Shown: positions 24,601 through 32,901 of the stretch, piece by piece
How the letters are laid out: each line of letters starts with the position of its first letter
How positions within the stretch are numbered: position 1 is the first letter of the stretch
NCBI GenBank assembly: GCA_946183545.1
Contig: CAMHCD010000005.1
Location: 1-32,901 of the forward strand
Length of the DNA stretch: 32,901 nucleotides
Source: an uncultured Clostridia bacterium
GTDB lineage: Bacteria > Bacillota > Clostridia > Oscillospirales > Acutalibacteraceae
Direction of reading: 5' to 3'
Translations under genes and position numbers: made by a program
Notes under the pieces: model-generated
Database searches by the model: none
What the model was told of the DNA's origin: nothing
What the model saw: only the letters and a program-made list of their open reading frames with translations

Positions 24601-27580
24601 TTGCCGCTGTTTTGAAGCTGTCGAGCTTCTCCTGCTGATCGGCAGGCAGCTCCAGCGCGTGGCGGACGGTCATGGCGTCGCCGGAGAGCAGCGAGATAGT
24701 GTGCCTGATCTGACCGATGAAGTTTTCGATAACAACGTCGTCGAACAGCTCGGAGGAATACTGTACCATAAAGTGCAGACCCTTTGCTCCCTTGCGGATA
24801 ACTATTCCGATGTCGCGGCTCATCTTCTGGAGCGGAGCGTATAGCTCAACGCTCAGACCGTTTTCTTCGTAAGCGGGCGGATTCCACATGAAGTTTACGC
24901 TTACGTCAAAGATCGGGTTGCGTGATTCGTCGCGCTGCTTTACAAATTCTGCAACGACCTCCTCAAACGGCAGTGAAGCGCCGTAGGTCGCGTTGCGGAC
25001 AGCCTCGCTTACGGAGACGAGATAATCGGAGATCGCGGCGGCTCTTGTGGGCTTTACACGCACGGGCGCGGTGTTGACGAACATACCGATCACATTGTCC
25101 GCGTCGTTCGGGCGCATATTGGTCGGGATGCCGAGGACAACGTCCTCGGAAGCGGTATATTTGCCCAAAACCATCGAAACGGCGGAGAATATCAGCTCGA
25201 ACTCGGTCACGCTGTAGCGGCGCGCTGTGTTGTCAATGGCTTTGAGTTCTTCGTTGTTGTAGTCAAAGGTGATCTCGCGGTCGGAAAGGGGATGGACCTT
25301 CGGACGCTTGCCCTTGACGGGCATTTCGTTGACGGGTACGCCGTCTTTGAACAGCTCCTTGTAGAATGCCATTCCGCTGTCGTGCTTGTCCTCGACGCTG
25401 TCGTCGTAGAGGTCGGAAAGGTCGATCTCGGATGCGGTGACCTCGTTGCCGTTCAGTCCCTCTATCAGTTCGCTGACAAAGGTCTTTGCGGAGCCGCCGT
25501 CAAAGGCGATGTGGTGGATAGCGAGGTGCAGGATAATACTGCCGTCCGATACGGTGTACAGCGTCGGGCGTACGGGGATGCCGGTGTTAAGGTTAAACGG
25601 CTCTGCGTAGCTGTCGATGATCGCAATGACCTCCTCACGGCTCTCGGCTGTCTTTTCGACGATCTCGGGGAGCTTGTCCGAAAGGATGCGGACGGGCAGT
25701 CCGTTTTCCTCTCCGTAGTAGGAGGTAAACGCCTCATGCGCCTTGAATACGGCGTTGAGCGAGGCTTTGACGGTCTCGATATCTGAGCCCTTGATGATGG
25801 CGGCGATGTTGAGATTATATACTGTGGAGTTCTCGTTGAGCTTTTGCTCAAGGTACATTCCGCGCTCGAAGGGAGTAAGCGGATAGACTCTGGATTTTTT
25901 GCTTTTCTTGACGCGGGCTTTCGCGCTTGCCTTCTTGATAAGCAGGCGTTCTATCATGCGCGGAGACTTGCCGGCAAATATATCGGCGGTAGAAATCTTG
26001 TATACGCCGCATTTTTCGGCGACCATAGCGCACTTGATCGAGTCGCCTCCGAGCGCAAAGAAGTCATCGTCCACGCCGACGTTCTCAACGCCGAGGACGG
26101 CTTCAAACGCGGAGCAGAGAACTTTCTGCATATCGGTTTCGGGAGCGATGTATTCGTTTTTGAAGCTGCCTGCTTCGGGAGCCTGCAAAGCGTTTCTGTC
26201 GAGCTTGCCGTTTGCGTTGACTGGCAGCTTGTCGAGCTTAACAAAGAACGCGGGGATCATATATGACGGGAGCTTTTCGCTGATTGCGGCTTTCAGATCC
26301 TCCGGGTCTACGGGAGAATCCTCCACATAGTAGGCTACCAAATAAACCTGATTGTACTGGTTTTTAAAGTCCTTTAACGCGGCGTCGCGGATGCCGTCGG
26401 TATTCTTGATGATGGCTTCGATCTCGCCGGGCTCTACGCGCTGACCGTTGATCTTGACCATCCAGTCCTTGCGGTTGAGGAAGAGGATGTTGCCGTCGTC
26501 AAGGCGTTTTACGATATCGCCGGTCTTGAGCATCGTGTCAAAGCCGTCGCGCTCCTTGAAGGGATTATCGACAAAGGTTTTTGCGGTCTGCTCCTCAAGG
26601 TGCAGATAGCCGTCGGAAAAGATACCTGAAAGGCAGAGCTCGCCTTCTTCGGCTTCTTTGCCGTTTTCGTCGAGGATATAAGCGTGCACGTCGCCGAAGG
26701 GCTTGCCGATCGGCGTGTTGTCAAGGGGCTTCTCTATCTTATACGCCAGTACCGCGCCTGCGGATTCGGTCTGACCGTACATGACGTAGATCTCGTATTC
26801 GTCGCTGTAGATGTTCGATACTCGTTCACTGCCGGTAAAGACATATTTCAGCGAATCGCCCTTTTGCTTGAAAACGCGCAGCATCTTTGGGCTGATGAAG
26901 GTACGGTTGATTTGATTATCGTATATATAGTCCGCCAGCAGCACAGGATCGCGCATTGCTTCAAACGGCATGAGGTATGCCGAGATAAGCGCGCACAGCG
27001 GCGCAAAAACGCCCTGTACCGACGCGACAAAGGTGAACGGCGCGCCGAGCGCGGCACGGCTGCCCTCGGGAACGTTATTATAGTTGATATAGCGCATGAC
27101 GGAGTCGCAGATGCCGGCGTGTGAATGCAGAACTCCCTTGGGTTTTCCGGTTGAGCCGGAGGTGTAGATCAAGAGCGAGGGGTCGGTAGGATCGGGGTAG
27201 ACTATCTCTTCGATCGGAGCTTCTTTATCGATCCCTCTCAGGAACTTTTCATTGATAGTTGCCTTTGCCTGACAGTTCTCACGAATATACGCAAGACGAT
27301 CCTCGGGGTAGGTAGGGGATAGGGGCGCAAAAGCCGCGCCGACCATCCATACGGCGTACATCGAAGCGATGTATTCCTTGTTGCGCGGCAGTTCAATAGT
27401 TACGAAATCACGTCGCGAAACCCCAAGCCGGCTGAGCTTTGAGGCTATCCTGCGAGCCGCAAGATCAAATTCTTTGAATGTGTAAGCGGTGTTTGAAACG
27501 CTGTCGTTGATAATAGGAAAGTCAGGGTGTTCTCTGACGTTCTGAACAATTCTTTTCATAATGCCATCCATGGGTATCAC
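21638..27580 (-). CDS. Dimodular nonribosomal peptide synthetase, A-T-C-A-T-reductase
   Basis: 1980 aa. A1 LLIYTSGSTGKPKGVLHSH, YGQTES, ANGKLDR; T1 DDFFALGGDSIK; C HHIAFDGGS; A2 MIYTSGSTGKPKGVMLRH, NTYGPTE, YRSGD, ANGKTD; T2 DDFFEIGGTSL; terminal NAD(P)-dependent reductase NVLITGAIGYMGAHLL, HFSTISVAG, YTSSK. Confidence 0.96.
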   Translation of the reverse strand: MIPMDGIMKRIVQNVREHPDFPIINDSVSNTAYTFKEFDLAARRIASKLSRLGVSRRDFVTIELPRNKEYIASMYAVWMVGAAFAPLSPTYPEDRLAYIRENCQAKATINEKFLRGIDKEAPIEEIVYPDPTDPSLLIYTSGSTGKPKGVLHSHAGICDSVMRYINYNNVPEGSRAALGAPFTFVASVQGVFAPLCALISAYLMPFEAMRDPVLLADYIYDNQINRTFISPKMLRVFKQKGDSLKYVFTGSERVSNIYSDEYEIYVMYGQTESAGAVLAYKIEKPLDNTPIGKPFGDVHAYILDENGKEAEEGELCLSGIFSDGYLHLEEQTAKTFVDNPFKERDGFDTMLKTGDIVKRLDDGNILFLNRKDWMVKINGQRVEPGEIEAIIKNTDGIRDAALKDFKNQYNQVYLVAYYVEDSPVDPEDLKAAISEKLPSYMIPAFFVKLDKLPVNANGKLDRNALQAPEAGSFKNEYIAPETDMQKVLCSAFEAVLGVENVGVDDDFFALGGDSIKCAMVAEKCGVYKISTADIFAGKSPRMIERLLIKKASAKARVKKSKKSRVYPLTPFERGMYLEQKLNENSTVYNLNIAAIIKGSDIETVKASLNAVFKAHEAFTSYYGEENGLPVRILSDKLPEIVEKTAESREEVIAIIDSYAEPFNLNTGIPVRPTLYTVSDGSIILHLAIHHIAFDGGSAKTFVSELIEGLNGNEVTASEIDLSDLYDDSVEDKHDSGMAFYKELFKDGVPVNEMPVKGKRPKVHPLSDREITFDYNNEELKAIDNTARRYSVTEFELIFSAVSMVLGKYTASEDVVLGIPTNMRPNDADNVIGMFVNTAPVRVKPTRAAAISDYLVSVSEAVRNATYGASLPFEEVVAEFVKQRDESRNPIFDVSVNFMWNPPAYEENGLSVELYAPLQKMSRDIGIVIRKGAKGLHFMVQYSSELFDDVVIENFIGQIRHTISLLSGDAMTVRHALELPADQQEKLDSFKTAATEEPTVTLLHKLFEKAAAENADKTALIAQDKTLTFRELNESANIVAHNLIGKGIKTGDSVALLLPRESCFFSCMFGVNKAGAAFIPCDPQYPADRINHIITDSEASFIITTADKLADYPAEKAINVADILIGDNTSNPDVEMSDDELSYMIYTSGSTGKPKGVMLRHKGICNYLMPHPANIHMYHIKHNVSTYLSVTTISFDMSFKEHTAAFCNGKTLVFAGEDEMNDPRALAELMAKYDVDCINATPSRLQQYMDYAPFKEALSKCKLVMSGGEGYPMSLRDSIKECSDTISIVNTYGPTEITVSCNAADLTNADYVTVGRPLLNYHEIIVDKFGDPAPYGVIGELYIGGVGVARGYRNLPEKTAEAFVTYNGERMYRSGDYAKWDKDGNVYILGRLDNQVKLRGLRIELGEIEGLIAAQPHIKKVAVIIRKLNGQDNLCAYFTADREIDIDSLRDELKKHLTHYMVPTAYLQMNDMPITANGKTDVKKLPEPVPVSLGEYVAPANKTEEFFCESFKKVLKLDKVGATDDFFEIGGTSLIVTSVVLDASENGFEITYGDVFKYTTPRALAELFKDGEVNDTNKLFDFDDYDYTAINDVLAKNNVDSFKSGEMRELGNVLITGAIGYMGAHLLAEFLKNETGKAYCMIRRGQFDTAKERLENIMYYYFGGDLDDAIRERVEVFNGDVTDYASFEPFEKMDVDTVFNCAANVKHFSNGTDIEDINVGGVVNCIKLCKKIDARLIHFSTISVAGTTDDVTKLSRRELDEQSLYYGQTLDNKYTSSKLMGERKLLEAVTEGLDGKVIRVGTLAARESDGEFQINFLTNNFMGRLRSYGLLGCFPYAMIENQVCMGPIDRSCEAFLKLAKTPRECCVFNAVNNHTLPLGDIIRQMNKSGSNIEFVEYEVFRDALNEAQQDPDKAAILSSMTAYMNTAHGKKITALNCNSHYTTQILARLGFFWNASNEKYVNDFINVLRGFLFFRQDNLTR

Positions 27581-27605
27581 TCCTTATGTATAATTAATCA
27601 TTTAA

Positions 27606-27634
27606 ATTATAATATATTTCTTGGCAATTGTCAC
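27606..27634 (-). promoter_or_regulatory. Predicted SigA-type promoter of the NRPS operon
   Basis: Minus strand GTGACA (27634-27629), 17-nt spacer, TATAAT (27611-27606), upstream of the NRPS start at 27580 with AAGGAG RBS. Confidence 0.7.
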
Positions 27635-27748
27635 TAACTTTTCGGAATTTTAAAGCAATTTTTGAAAAATATCGTTAATCAAATCTAAAAGATCGTTTGC
27701 ATTTTATTAGGTATCGGTACAAAGTCTGTCCGGAAATAATAAAAACAA

Positions 27749-27788
27749 AGACCTCGGTTAGCGAATCCGCTTTTCCGAGGCCTTTTTA
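27749..27788. terminator. Terminator for the downstream oxidoreductase gene (probably bidirectional)
   Basis: agacctcgg (27749-27757) / ccgaggcct (27775-27783), an inner agcg/cgct pair and T-rich tails on both strands. Confidence 0.75.
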
Positions 27789-28337
27789 TTATTTTAACTT
27801 GTTTATTTCGCGGGTCAGTATCTCCTCCGCGTCATTGCCGGCTATGTCGAGCATTTCTGCTTTTACCAAATGCGTTTTCGGGATCCCAAAGAAGTTTTTG
27901 GCAAGACTCTCGATATAGCAGTAGCTGTAGGTCGGGTCATAGGGACCGCCTGCGGTTGTGACGTAATAAAGTTCGTTTGCCCTGCATAAGCCGACGGGCA
28001 TCCCGTTTTCGTTATAAGCGGATACGATTCCCGTGACATAGATGTTTTCGATATAAGTTTTCAGCAGCGCGGGAAAGGATAGATCCCAATACGGCGCGGC
28101 TATTACGATAATGTCGGCAGAAGCAAATTGCTTGGCGCGGTCAAACATCCCGTCGCTGTAATTATTTTGCTCTATCATCTCGGTTCGTCTGTTAAGGTTT
28201 TCTAAGTCAAGCGGACGCAGGTTTTCCTTATAGAGCTCCAGCTCGGTATACTCTCCTCCGAGCTTTTGCAAAACGGCTTTTGCCAGTCTGTTTGTCCTCG
28301 ATACTTTTCTTATACAGGAGTTGATATAAAGAATCAT
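27789..28337 (-). CDS. Flavodoxin-fold NAD(P)H oxidoreductase (azoreductase-like)
   Basis: 182 aa; MILYINSCIRKVSRTNRLAKAVLQKL, ASADIIVIAAPYWDLSFPALLKTYIENI, YYVTTAGGPY. Confidence 0.85.
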   Translation of the reverse strand: MILYINSCIRKVSRTNRLAKAVLQKLGGEYTELELYKENLRPLDLENLNRRTEMIEQNNYSDGMFDRAKQFASADIIVIAAPYWDLSFPALLKTYIENIYVTGIVSAYNENGMPVGLCRANELYYVTTAGGPYDPTYSYCYIESLAKNFFGIPKTHLVKAEMLDIAGNDAEEILTREINKLK

Positions 28338-28438
28338 AACTGTATTTCTTACCCCTTTCTTAAACGGCGTGTCATTTTTTATTGTACCCTCAGATGCTTG
28401 AAAGTCAAGGCTTTAATAAGTCAAAAACACCTGTTGTA

Positions 28439-29188
28439 TCAATTCATGTTATATTCTTCAAGCAAATTGTAAATGCCGTCCTCAGACAGCACACCGCGTT
28501 TCAGCTTTTCGGGGAGCAAGCCTGCACTGTCTACTTCAAAATCCTGCTTCCACTCATCACTTGCGTAATATGACTCCAACTCTTTTATCAGGCTTTGAAG
28601 GCGTTCGGGATCATTTCCGGCGCGCAGTAATTGCTCCGCTTTTTGCATAGCGATTTCGTAGTGAAGGATCCGCTGCAATCGGATAAACTGCGCCTTTACC
28701 TCCTGAGTGTCTTTGAATTCGCATAAACAAGCGCCTTGCAGCTTGCGGTAATCCTCGTTCAGGTCCTCGGGCATAAGCAGATGGAATTCCATCGAGAGTA
28801 TATGGTCGTCGATCTCAAAGATTTTCCGGCGCTCAGCATTGGTCAGCTCTCTGCCGATAAAGTGTTCCCATATAACGCCCTGCAATCTTTCCTCTGCCTG
28901 TAAGTATGCCGGAATATGCTTCTTTACAGGGCGCGTAACATCGCACAGATAAGCCTCGCTCGCGTCGTGCAGTAAACAGCCGAGGATGACTTCCAAAGAA
29001 TATCCGCGCTCGATAGCTTCCCCGGCACAAGCGATGCTGTGCTGCGCGACGGAATAAAAGTGCTTAAAATGTCCGTTAGCCCTGCAAATAAGCGACAGCG
29101 CGTGGGCGATGTCTTCTATATCGATATCCTGCTGATTGGGGTTCAAAGGATAAAAGTGTTTGCCTGTTACAGTGGTAATATAGCTCAT
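28439..29188 (-). CDS. HD-domain phosphohydrolase (YfbR-like)
   Basis: MSYITTVTGKHFYPLNPNQQDIDIEDIAHALS...HFYSVAQHSIACA...VILGCLLHDASEAYLCDVTRPVK. ATG at 29188 with RBS GGAG; upstream extension to 29488 unlikely to be coding. Confidence 0.85.
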   Translation of the reverse strand: MSYITTVTGKHFYPLNPNQQDIDIEDIAHALSLICRANGHFKHFYSVAQHSIACAGEAIERGYSLEVILGCLLHDASEAYLCDVTRPVKKHIPAYLQAEERLQGVIWEHFIGRELTNAERRKIFEIDDHILSMEFHLLMPEDLNEDYRKLQGACLCEFKDTQEVKAQFIRLQRILHYEIAMQKAEQLLRAGNDPERLQSLIKELESYYASDEWKQDFEVDSAGLLPEKLKRGVLSEDGIYNLLEEYNMN

Positions 29189-29245
29189 AAGCTCCGCTCC
29201 TGTTCGTTCTGATTCTATTCTACAGCAAGCAGCCGGATTGTCAAG

Positions 29246-29366
29246 AAAGAAAATCAAAAATCCGTAATGGGTGCTGATCTGCGCATTGACTCCGACGTCC
29301 GATCGGCTTTTTGCGAGCAATGAGCTTGTGCTGTGTAACGAGCGCATCGGTACGCGGATTTTCTTT
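29246..29366. repeat. ~120-bp element bounded by 10-bp perfect inverted repeats (MITE-like or structured RNA candidate)
   Basis: aaagaaaatc (29246-29255) and its exact reverse complement gattttcttt (29357-29366) flank a GC-richer interior between HD gene and galK. Confidence 0.4.
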
Positions 29367-29473
29367 GCGATTATAGTTAAAATGCCTTTTTGCTTTGCCG
29401 TTAGGGATAGACAAAAAGCCTTAAAAGTTGTATAATCAATATATAAAATACTCATCGGTAGGATGGGATAAAC

Positions 29474-30748
29474 ATGAAGCTCAATCAAATAAAAAACAGC
29501 GATATATTTTCCCGAAAACTGACGCAGCTATACGGCTCTTGCGGTGACAGGCTTTCGCGTCAGACAGAGCGGTACCAAAATGCCTTAGATCGATTCTTTG
29601 AGATATTCAAGGGTGCAGACGAGGTCGATATTTTTTCCGCTCCCGGCAGGACGGAGATCGGCGGAAACCACACCGACCACCAGCGCGGCTGTGCGTTGGC
29701 GGCTGCTGTTGATCTTGATATCATAGCAGTAGTTTCTTTTAACGACGGCGGCGTGATCCGCGTGTACTCGGAGGGTTACGGCTTCAGCGAGGTCAAGCTT
29801 ACGGATCTGTCCGTACATGATGATGAAAAAGGCAGCTTTACCTCGCTTATACGCGGTGTAGCGTCAAGGTTTATTGATATGGGCGTACATATCGGCGGAA
29901 TCGATATGTACTGTGTATCCGATGTGCTTTCCGGCAGCGGATTGTCGTCCTCGGCGGCTTTTGAAACTCTGCTGTGCGCTGTTATCAATACAAAATATAA
30001 CGGCGGCATGGCTGACCCGATCGAAACGGCAAAGATCGGCAGGTACGCGGAAAACGTGTATTTCGGCAAAGGCAGCGGATTGCTGGATCAGCTTGCGTGC
30101 GCTGTGGGCGGGCTTGTGTTTATAGATTTCAAAGACGAGGAAACGCCGTATGTAAAAAAGATAGATTTTAACTTTGACAGCGCGGGATACGACCTGTGTA
30201 TAACGGATACGAAGGGCAGCCACGCCGGCCTTACTGACGACTATATCTCGGTGCCCGAAGAAATGAAACAGGTCGCCCGGTTTTTTAACAAAGAAGTTTT
30301 GAGAGAAGTTGACGAGGAGAGCTTTTATAACGCTATACCGAAGCTGTACGGCGTATGCTCAGACCGCGCGATACTGAGAGCCGCGCACTTTTTTAAAGAA
30401 AACGAACGCGCCTTTTTTGAGGCTAAGGCGCTTGAAGAAAATGATATCGAAAAGTTTTTATGCTTTTACAAACAGTCCGCCGGATCGTCGTCGGAGCTCC
30501 TGCAGAATTTATATTCCGCAAAATATCCGGAGAATCAAGGGATACCGCTCGCTATTATGATGAGCAGGCTCGTTTTGGGCGATGACGCCGCTGTCAGAGT
30601 CCACGGAGGCGGCTTTGCCGGTACGATACAGGCGTTTGTTCAAAAAGAAAAGACAGATGAATATATACAGAAGATGAACGCGCTGTTCGGCAAAGGAAGC
30701 TGCCGCGTGCTTTATATCCGTCCGACAGGACCGGCCAAGGTGATTTAG
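29474..30748 (+). CDS. galK: Galactokinase
   Basis: 424 aa; FSAPGRTEIGGNHTDHQRG (galactokinase signature), SDVLSGSGLSSSAAFE (GHMP motif), VRVHGGGFAGTIQAFV. Confidence 0.95.
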   Translation: MKLNQIKNSDIFSRKLTQLYGSCGDRLSRQTERYQNALDRFFEIFKGADEVDIFSAPGRTEIGGNHTDHQRGCALAAAVDLDIIAVVSFNDGGVIRVYSEGYGFSEVKLTDLSVHDDEKGSFTSLIRGVASRFIDMGVHIGGIDMYCVSDVLSGSGLSSSAAFETLLCAVINTKYNGGMADPIETAKIGRYAENVYFGKGSGLLDQLACAVGGLVFIDFKDEETPYVKKIDFNFDSAGYDLCITDTKGSHAGLTDDYISVPEEMKQVARFFNKEVLREVDEESFYNAIPKLYGVCSDRAILRAAHFFKENERAFFEAKALEENDIEKFLCFYKQSAGSSSELLQNLYSAKYPENQGIPLAIMMSRLVLGDDAAVRVHGGGFAGTIQAFVQKEKTDEYIQKMNALFGKGSCRVLYIRPTGPAKVI

Positions 30749-30758
30749 GAGGTGCGCA

Positions 30759-32252
30759 ATGATTTGTGAGCACATACAAAGACTGATAACTTATTCAATC
30801 AAAAACGGATTGATAGACAAAGCGGACGAGATAGTTATCCGCAATATGCTTATGGACGCTCTGCGTGTATACGACTGGCAGGATGCGCCGGTAGGCAAAG
30901 CGGAGGAGTGCATCGACGACATATTAAAACCGCTTGTTGATTTTGCCTGCGATAATGGCGTTATAGAGGACACAGTCGCAAACAGAGATTTGTTTGACAC
31001 AAAGCTTATGGGCATAGTCACTCCTCTGCCGCGGGACATTATACGTGAATTTGAAAAGCGTTATTCAATCTCCCCGGCGAACGCCACGGACTGGTATTAT
31101 GATAACAGCAAAAAGCTCAACTACGTCCGCGCGGGCAGGATAGCAAAGGATCTTAAATGGACGTATGATTCGGACTTCGGCACCCTTGATATCACGATCA
31201 ACCGCTCAAAGCCCGAAAAGGATCCGCGCGATATCGAAAAGGCGCGGGCGACAGCCTCAACAGCATATCCAAAATGCCAGCTTTGCGCTGAAAACATGGG
31301 CTTTGCCGGAAACCAAAATCATCCCGCAAGGCAAAATCTTCGCCCGATCCCGGTAGAAATAGGGGGCGGCGAGTGGTATCTGCAATACTCGCCCTACGGT
31401 TATTATAACGAGCATTGTATCGTGTTCAACAGCAAGCATATCCCTATGGTGATCGACGCCGATGTGTTCAAAAAGCTATTTGATTTTACACATCGTTTTC
31501 CGCATTACTTTGTCGGCTCCAACGCCGATCTGCCGATAGTCGGCGGCTCTATCCTTTCGCATGAGCATTTTCAGGGCGGCCGCTACACCTTCGCTATGGC
31601 TAAGGCGGAGGAAGAGTATAAATTTACAATGCCTGAGTTTGCGGGTGTTGAAGCGGCGACGTTAAAGTGGCCGATGTCCGTCATCCGCCTGCGCTCAAAG
31701 GACAAAGAAGAGCTTTGCAAAGCCTGTGCGAGTATACTTGAAAAATGGCGTTTTTATACGGATGAAAACGCCGGGATATTCGCCTTTACCGACGGGATCC
31801 CTCACAACACGATAACCCCTATAGCCCGTATGAAGGATAACGAATTTGAGTGTGATCTTGTACTCAGGAATAATATCACGTCTGAGCAAAGACCGCTCGG
31901 AGTGTTTCACCCCCGTCCTTCGCTCCATCACATAAAGAAGGAGAACATAGGACTTATCGAGGTAATGGGGCTGGCGGTGCTTCCCGCAAGGCTTGCCACA
32001 GAGCTTGAAAAAGTTAAGACCGCTCTGTTGAATGATGTTGACTTGAGAGATGACCCAAGCACGCTGAGCCACGCCGGCTGGGCGGAAGAGATACTCAAAA
32101 ATCACCCCGAGTTTGATGAAGATAACGCTATGGATATCATCAAAGAAGAAGTCGGCAAGGTGTTTGAAGAGGTGCTTTGCGACGCCGGCGTGTTTAAGCG
32201 CGACCAAAAGGGTCAAGAGGCGTTCAAAGCCTTTATAGCTTCGTTAATATAA
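30759..32252 (+). CDS. galT: UDP-glucose--hexose-1-phosphate uridylyltransferase (GalT class II)
   Basis: 497 aa; CQLCAENMGFAGNQNHPARQNLRPIPVEIGG, PYGYYNEHCIVFNSKHIPM, GSILSHEHFQGGRYTFAM. 10 nt after galK. Confidence 0.95.
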   Translation: MICEHIQRLITYSIKNGLIDKADEIVIRNMLMDALRVYDWQDAPVGKAEECIDDILKPLVDFACDNGVIEDTVANRDLFDTKLMGIVTPLPRDIIREFEKRYSISPANATDWYYDNSKKLNYVRAGRIAKDLKWTYDSDFGTLDITINRSKPEKDPRDIEKARATASTAYPKCQLCAENMGFAGNQNHPARQNLRPIPVEIGGGEWYLQYSPYGYYNEHCIVFNSKHIPMVIDADVFKKLFDFTHRFPHYFVGSNADLPIVGGSILSHEHFQGGRYTFAMAKAEEEYKFTMPEFAGVEAATLKWPMSVIRLRSKDKEELCKACASILEKWRFYTDENAGIFAFTDGIPHNTITPIARMKDNEFECDLVLRNNITSEQRPLGVFHPRPSLHHIKKENIGLIEVMGLAVLPARLATELEKVKTALLNDVDLRDDPSTLSHAGWAEEILKNHPEFDEDNAMDIIKEEVGKVFEEVLCDAGVFKRDQKGQEAFKAFIASLI

Positions 32253-32273
32253 TAAGTAATAATGTAAATAAAT

Positions 32274-32315
32274 GAGCATAGCTTTTCGTCATTGAAAGCT
32301 ATGCTCGTTTTTATT
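32274..32315 (+). terminator. Terminator of galKT
   Basis: 12-bp perfect stem gagcatagcttt (32274-32285) / aaagctatgctc (32295-32306), followed by gtttttattatt. Confidence 0.85.
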
Positions 32316-32341
32316 ATTAATAGTCTTTTGCGCCGGGTATC

Positions 32342-32901
32342 TTAATCCTCCGCCACAAAGAAATACATCCTCGATGAAAAATCGGGGAACACCCGGACAT
32401 TTTCGTTAAAGCCCGTGCCGGAAAATTGTGGTTTTAAAGCTACGCCGCAGTTCATAAAAACACTTCCCTTTGCTATATGGCTCTCTGACTCTCCGCCCAT
32501 CTTGGCGAATTTTGCTATCAGGTTGTGCATTATGCCGTCCTGACGGATGTTGATAGGCGTGACAGTGTTGATAAGACTGCCGAACAGCTTTACGTTGACT
32601 CTGCCGGAGATATTGTGGAAGCGGTAGGTGCGGTCCGGATCCAAGCCTTTCGCAAAAAATCGAACGCTTTGGGTGTTAGGCTGTATCAGCTCCTGAAACA
32701 AAACTCCCACAGCCTGACTTTTGTCATCGGCAACGATCATCCACCGGTGGATGTTGCCCGTACTCACGCGATAGAACTGTCCGTATTGCAGCACCTCGCG
32801 CCATACTTTGTACAAGGTGATCTGCAGTCGGGTCTGCTCCTTTTCATAAGGTATTCAAAGGATATTTCCCTTTGCCGCCGCTTGCATTAAGCCGCCGCTA
32901 T
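32342..32901 (-). pseudogene. 3' part of a GH36-like alpha-galactosidase gene, truncated by the window edge and interrupted by an in-frame TGA
   Basis: IPYEKEQTRLQITLYKVWREVLQYGQFYRVSTGNIHRWMIVADDKSQAVG...GLDPDRTYRF...QFSGTGFNENVRVFPDFSSRMYFFVAED resembles the GH36 C-terminus. In-frame TGA at 32857-32855. Confidence 0.6.

Noticed and set aside
22058-26784. Many plus-strand ORFs under the NRPS (e.g. 23978..24844, 288 aa)
   Set aside because: The NRPS is a continuous 1980-aa ORF with all core motifs; these are antisense shadow ORFs.
4-32901. CRISPR arrays, tRNA or rRNA genes
   Set aside because: No regularly spaced direct repeats or recognisable tRNA/rRNA sequence seen by eye in either strand.

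Overview
The window is 32.9 kb from a low-GC Gram-positive, probably a gut Ruminococcus-like Clostridia; dockerin and starch-binding-like remnants support this, but the taxonomy is inference. It has four parts. (1) About 0.6-11.1 kb, + strand: a compact, tightly overlapping phage structural cluster (terminase, portal, protease/scaffold, capsid, connectors, LysM hub, gpD-like, spike, gp25/gpW, baseplate J, DUF2313). No ORF looks like a sheath, a tape measure, fibres, lysis genes, an integrase or a repressor. Decayed carbohydrate-related gene remnants flank it. (2) About 11.7-16.5 kb: VanZ-like protein, endonuclease IV, an AbrB-MGT glycosyltransferase pair with a clear promoter/operator, and an EamA transporter coupled to an ECF-S-like membrane protein. 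(3) 27.6-16.6 kb, - strand: a five-gene apparent operon with a recognisable promoter and a terminal hairpin. It encodes a dimodular NRPS (A-T-C-A-T-reductase), a MATE transporter fused to an RsbW-like ATPase domain, a membrane PP2C/SpoIIE phosphatase also carrying an RsbW-like ATPase domain, a CapA-like metallophosphatase and a STAS protein. This is a peptide-aldehyde-type biosynthetic locus with a built-in partner-switching module and is the best candidate for an undescribed system. (4) 27.8-32.9 kb: flavodoxin-fold oxidoreductase, HD hydrolase, galK, galT and a 3' alpha-galactosidase remnant. All calls come from reading the sequence and the supplied ORF translations; no database search was run.
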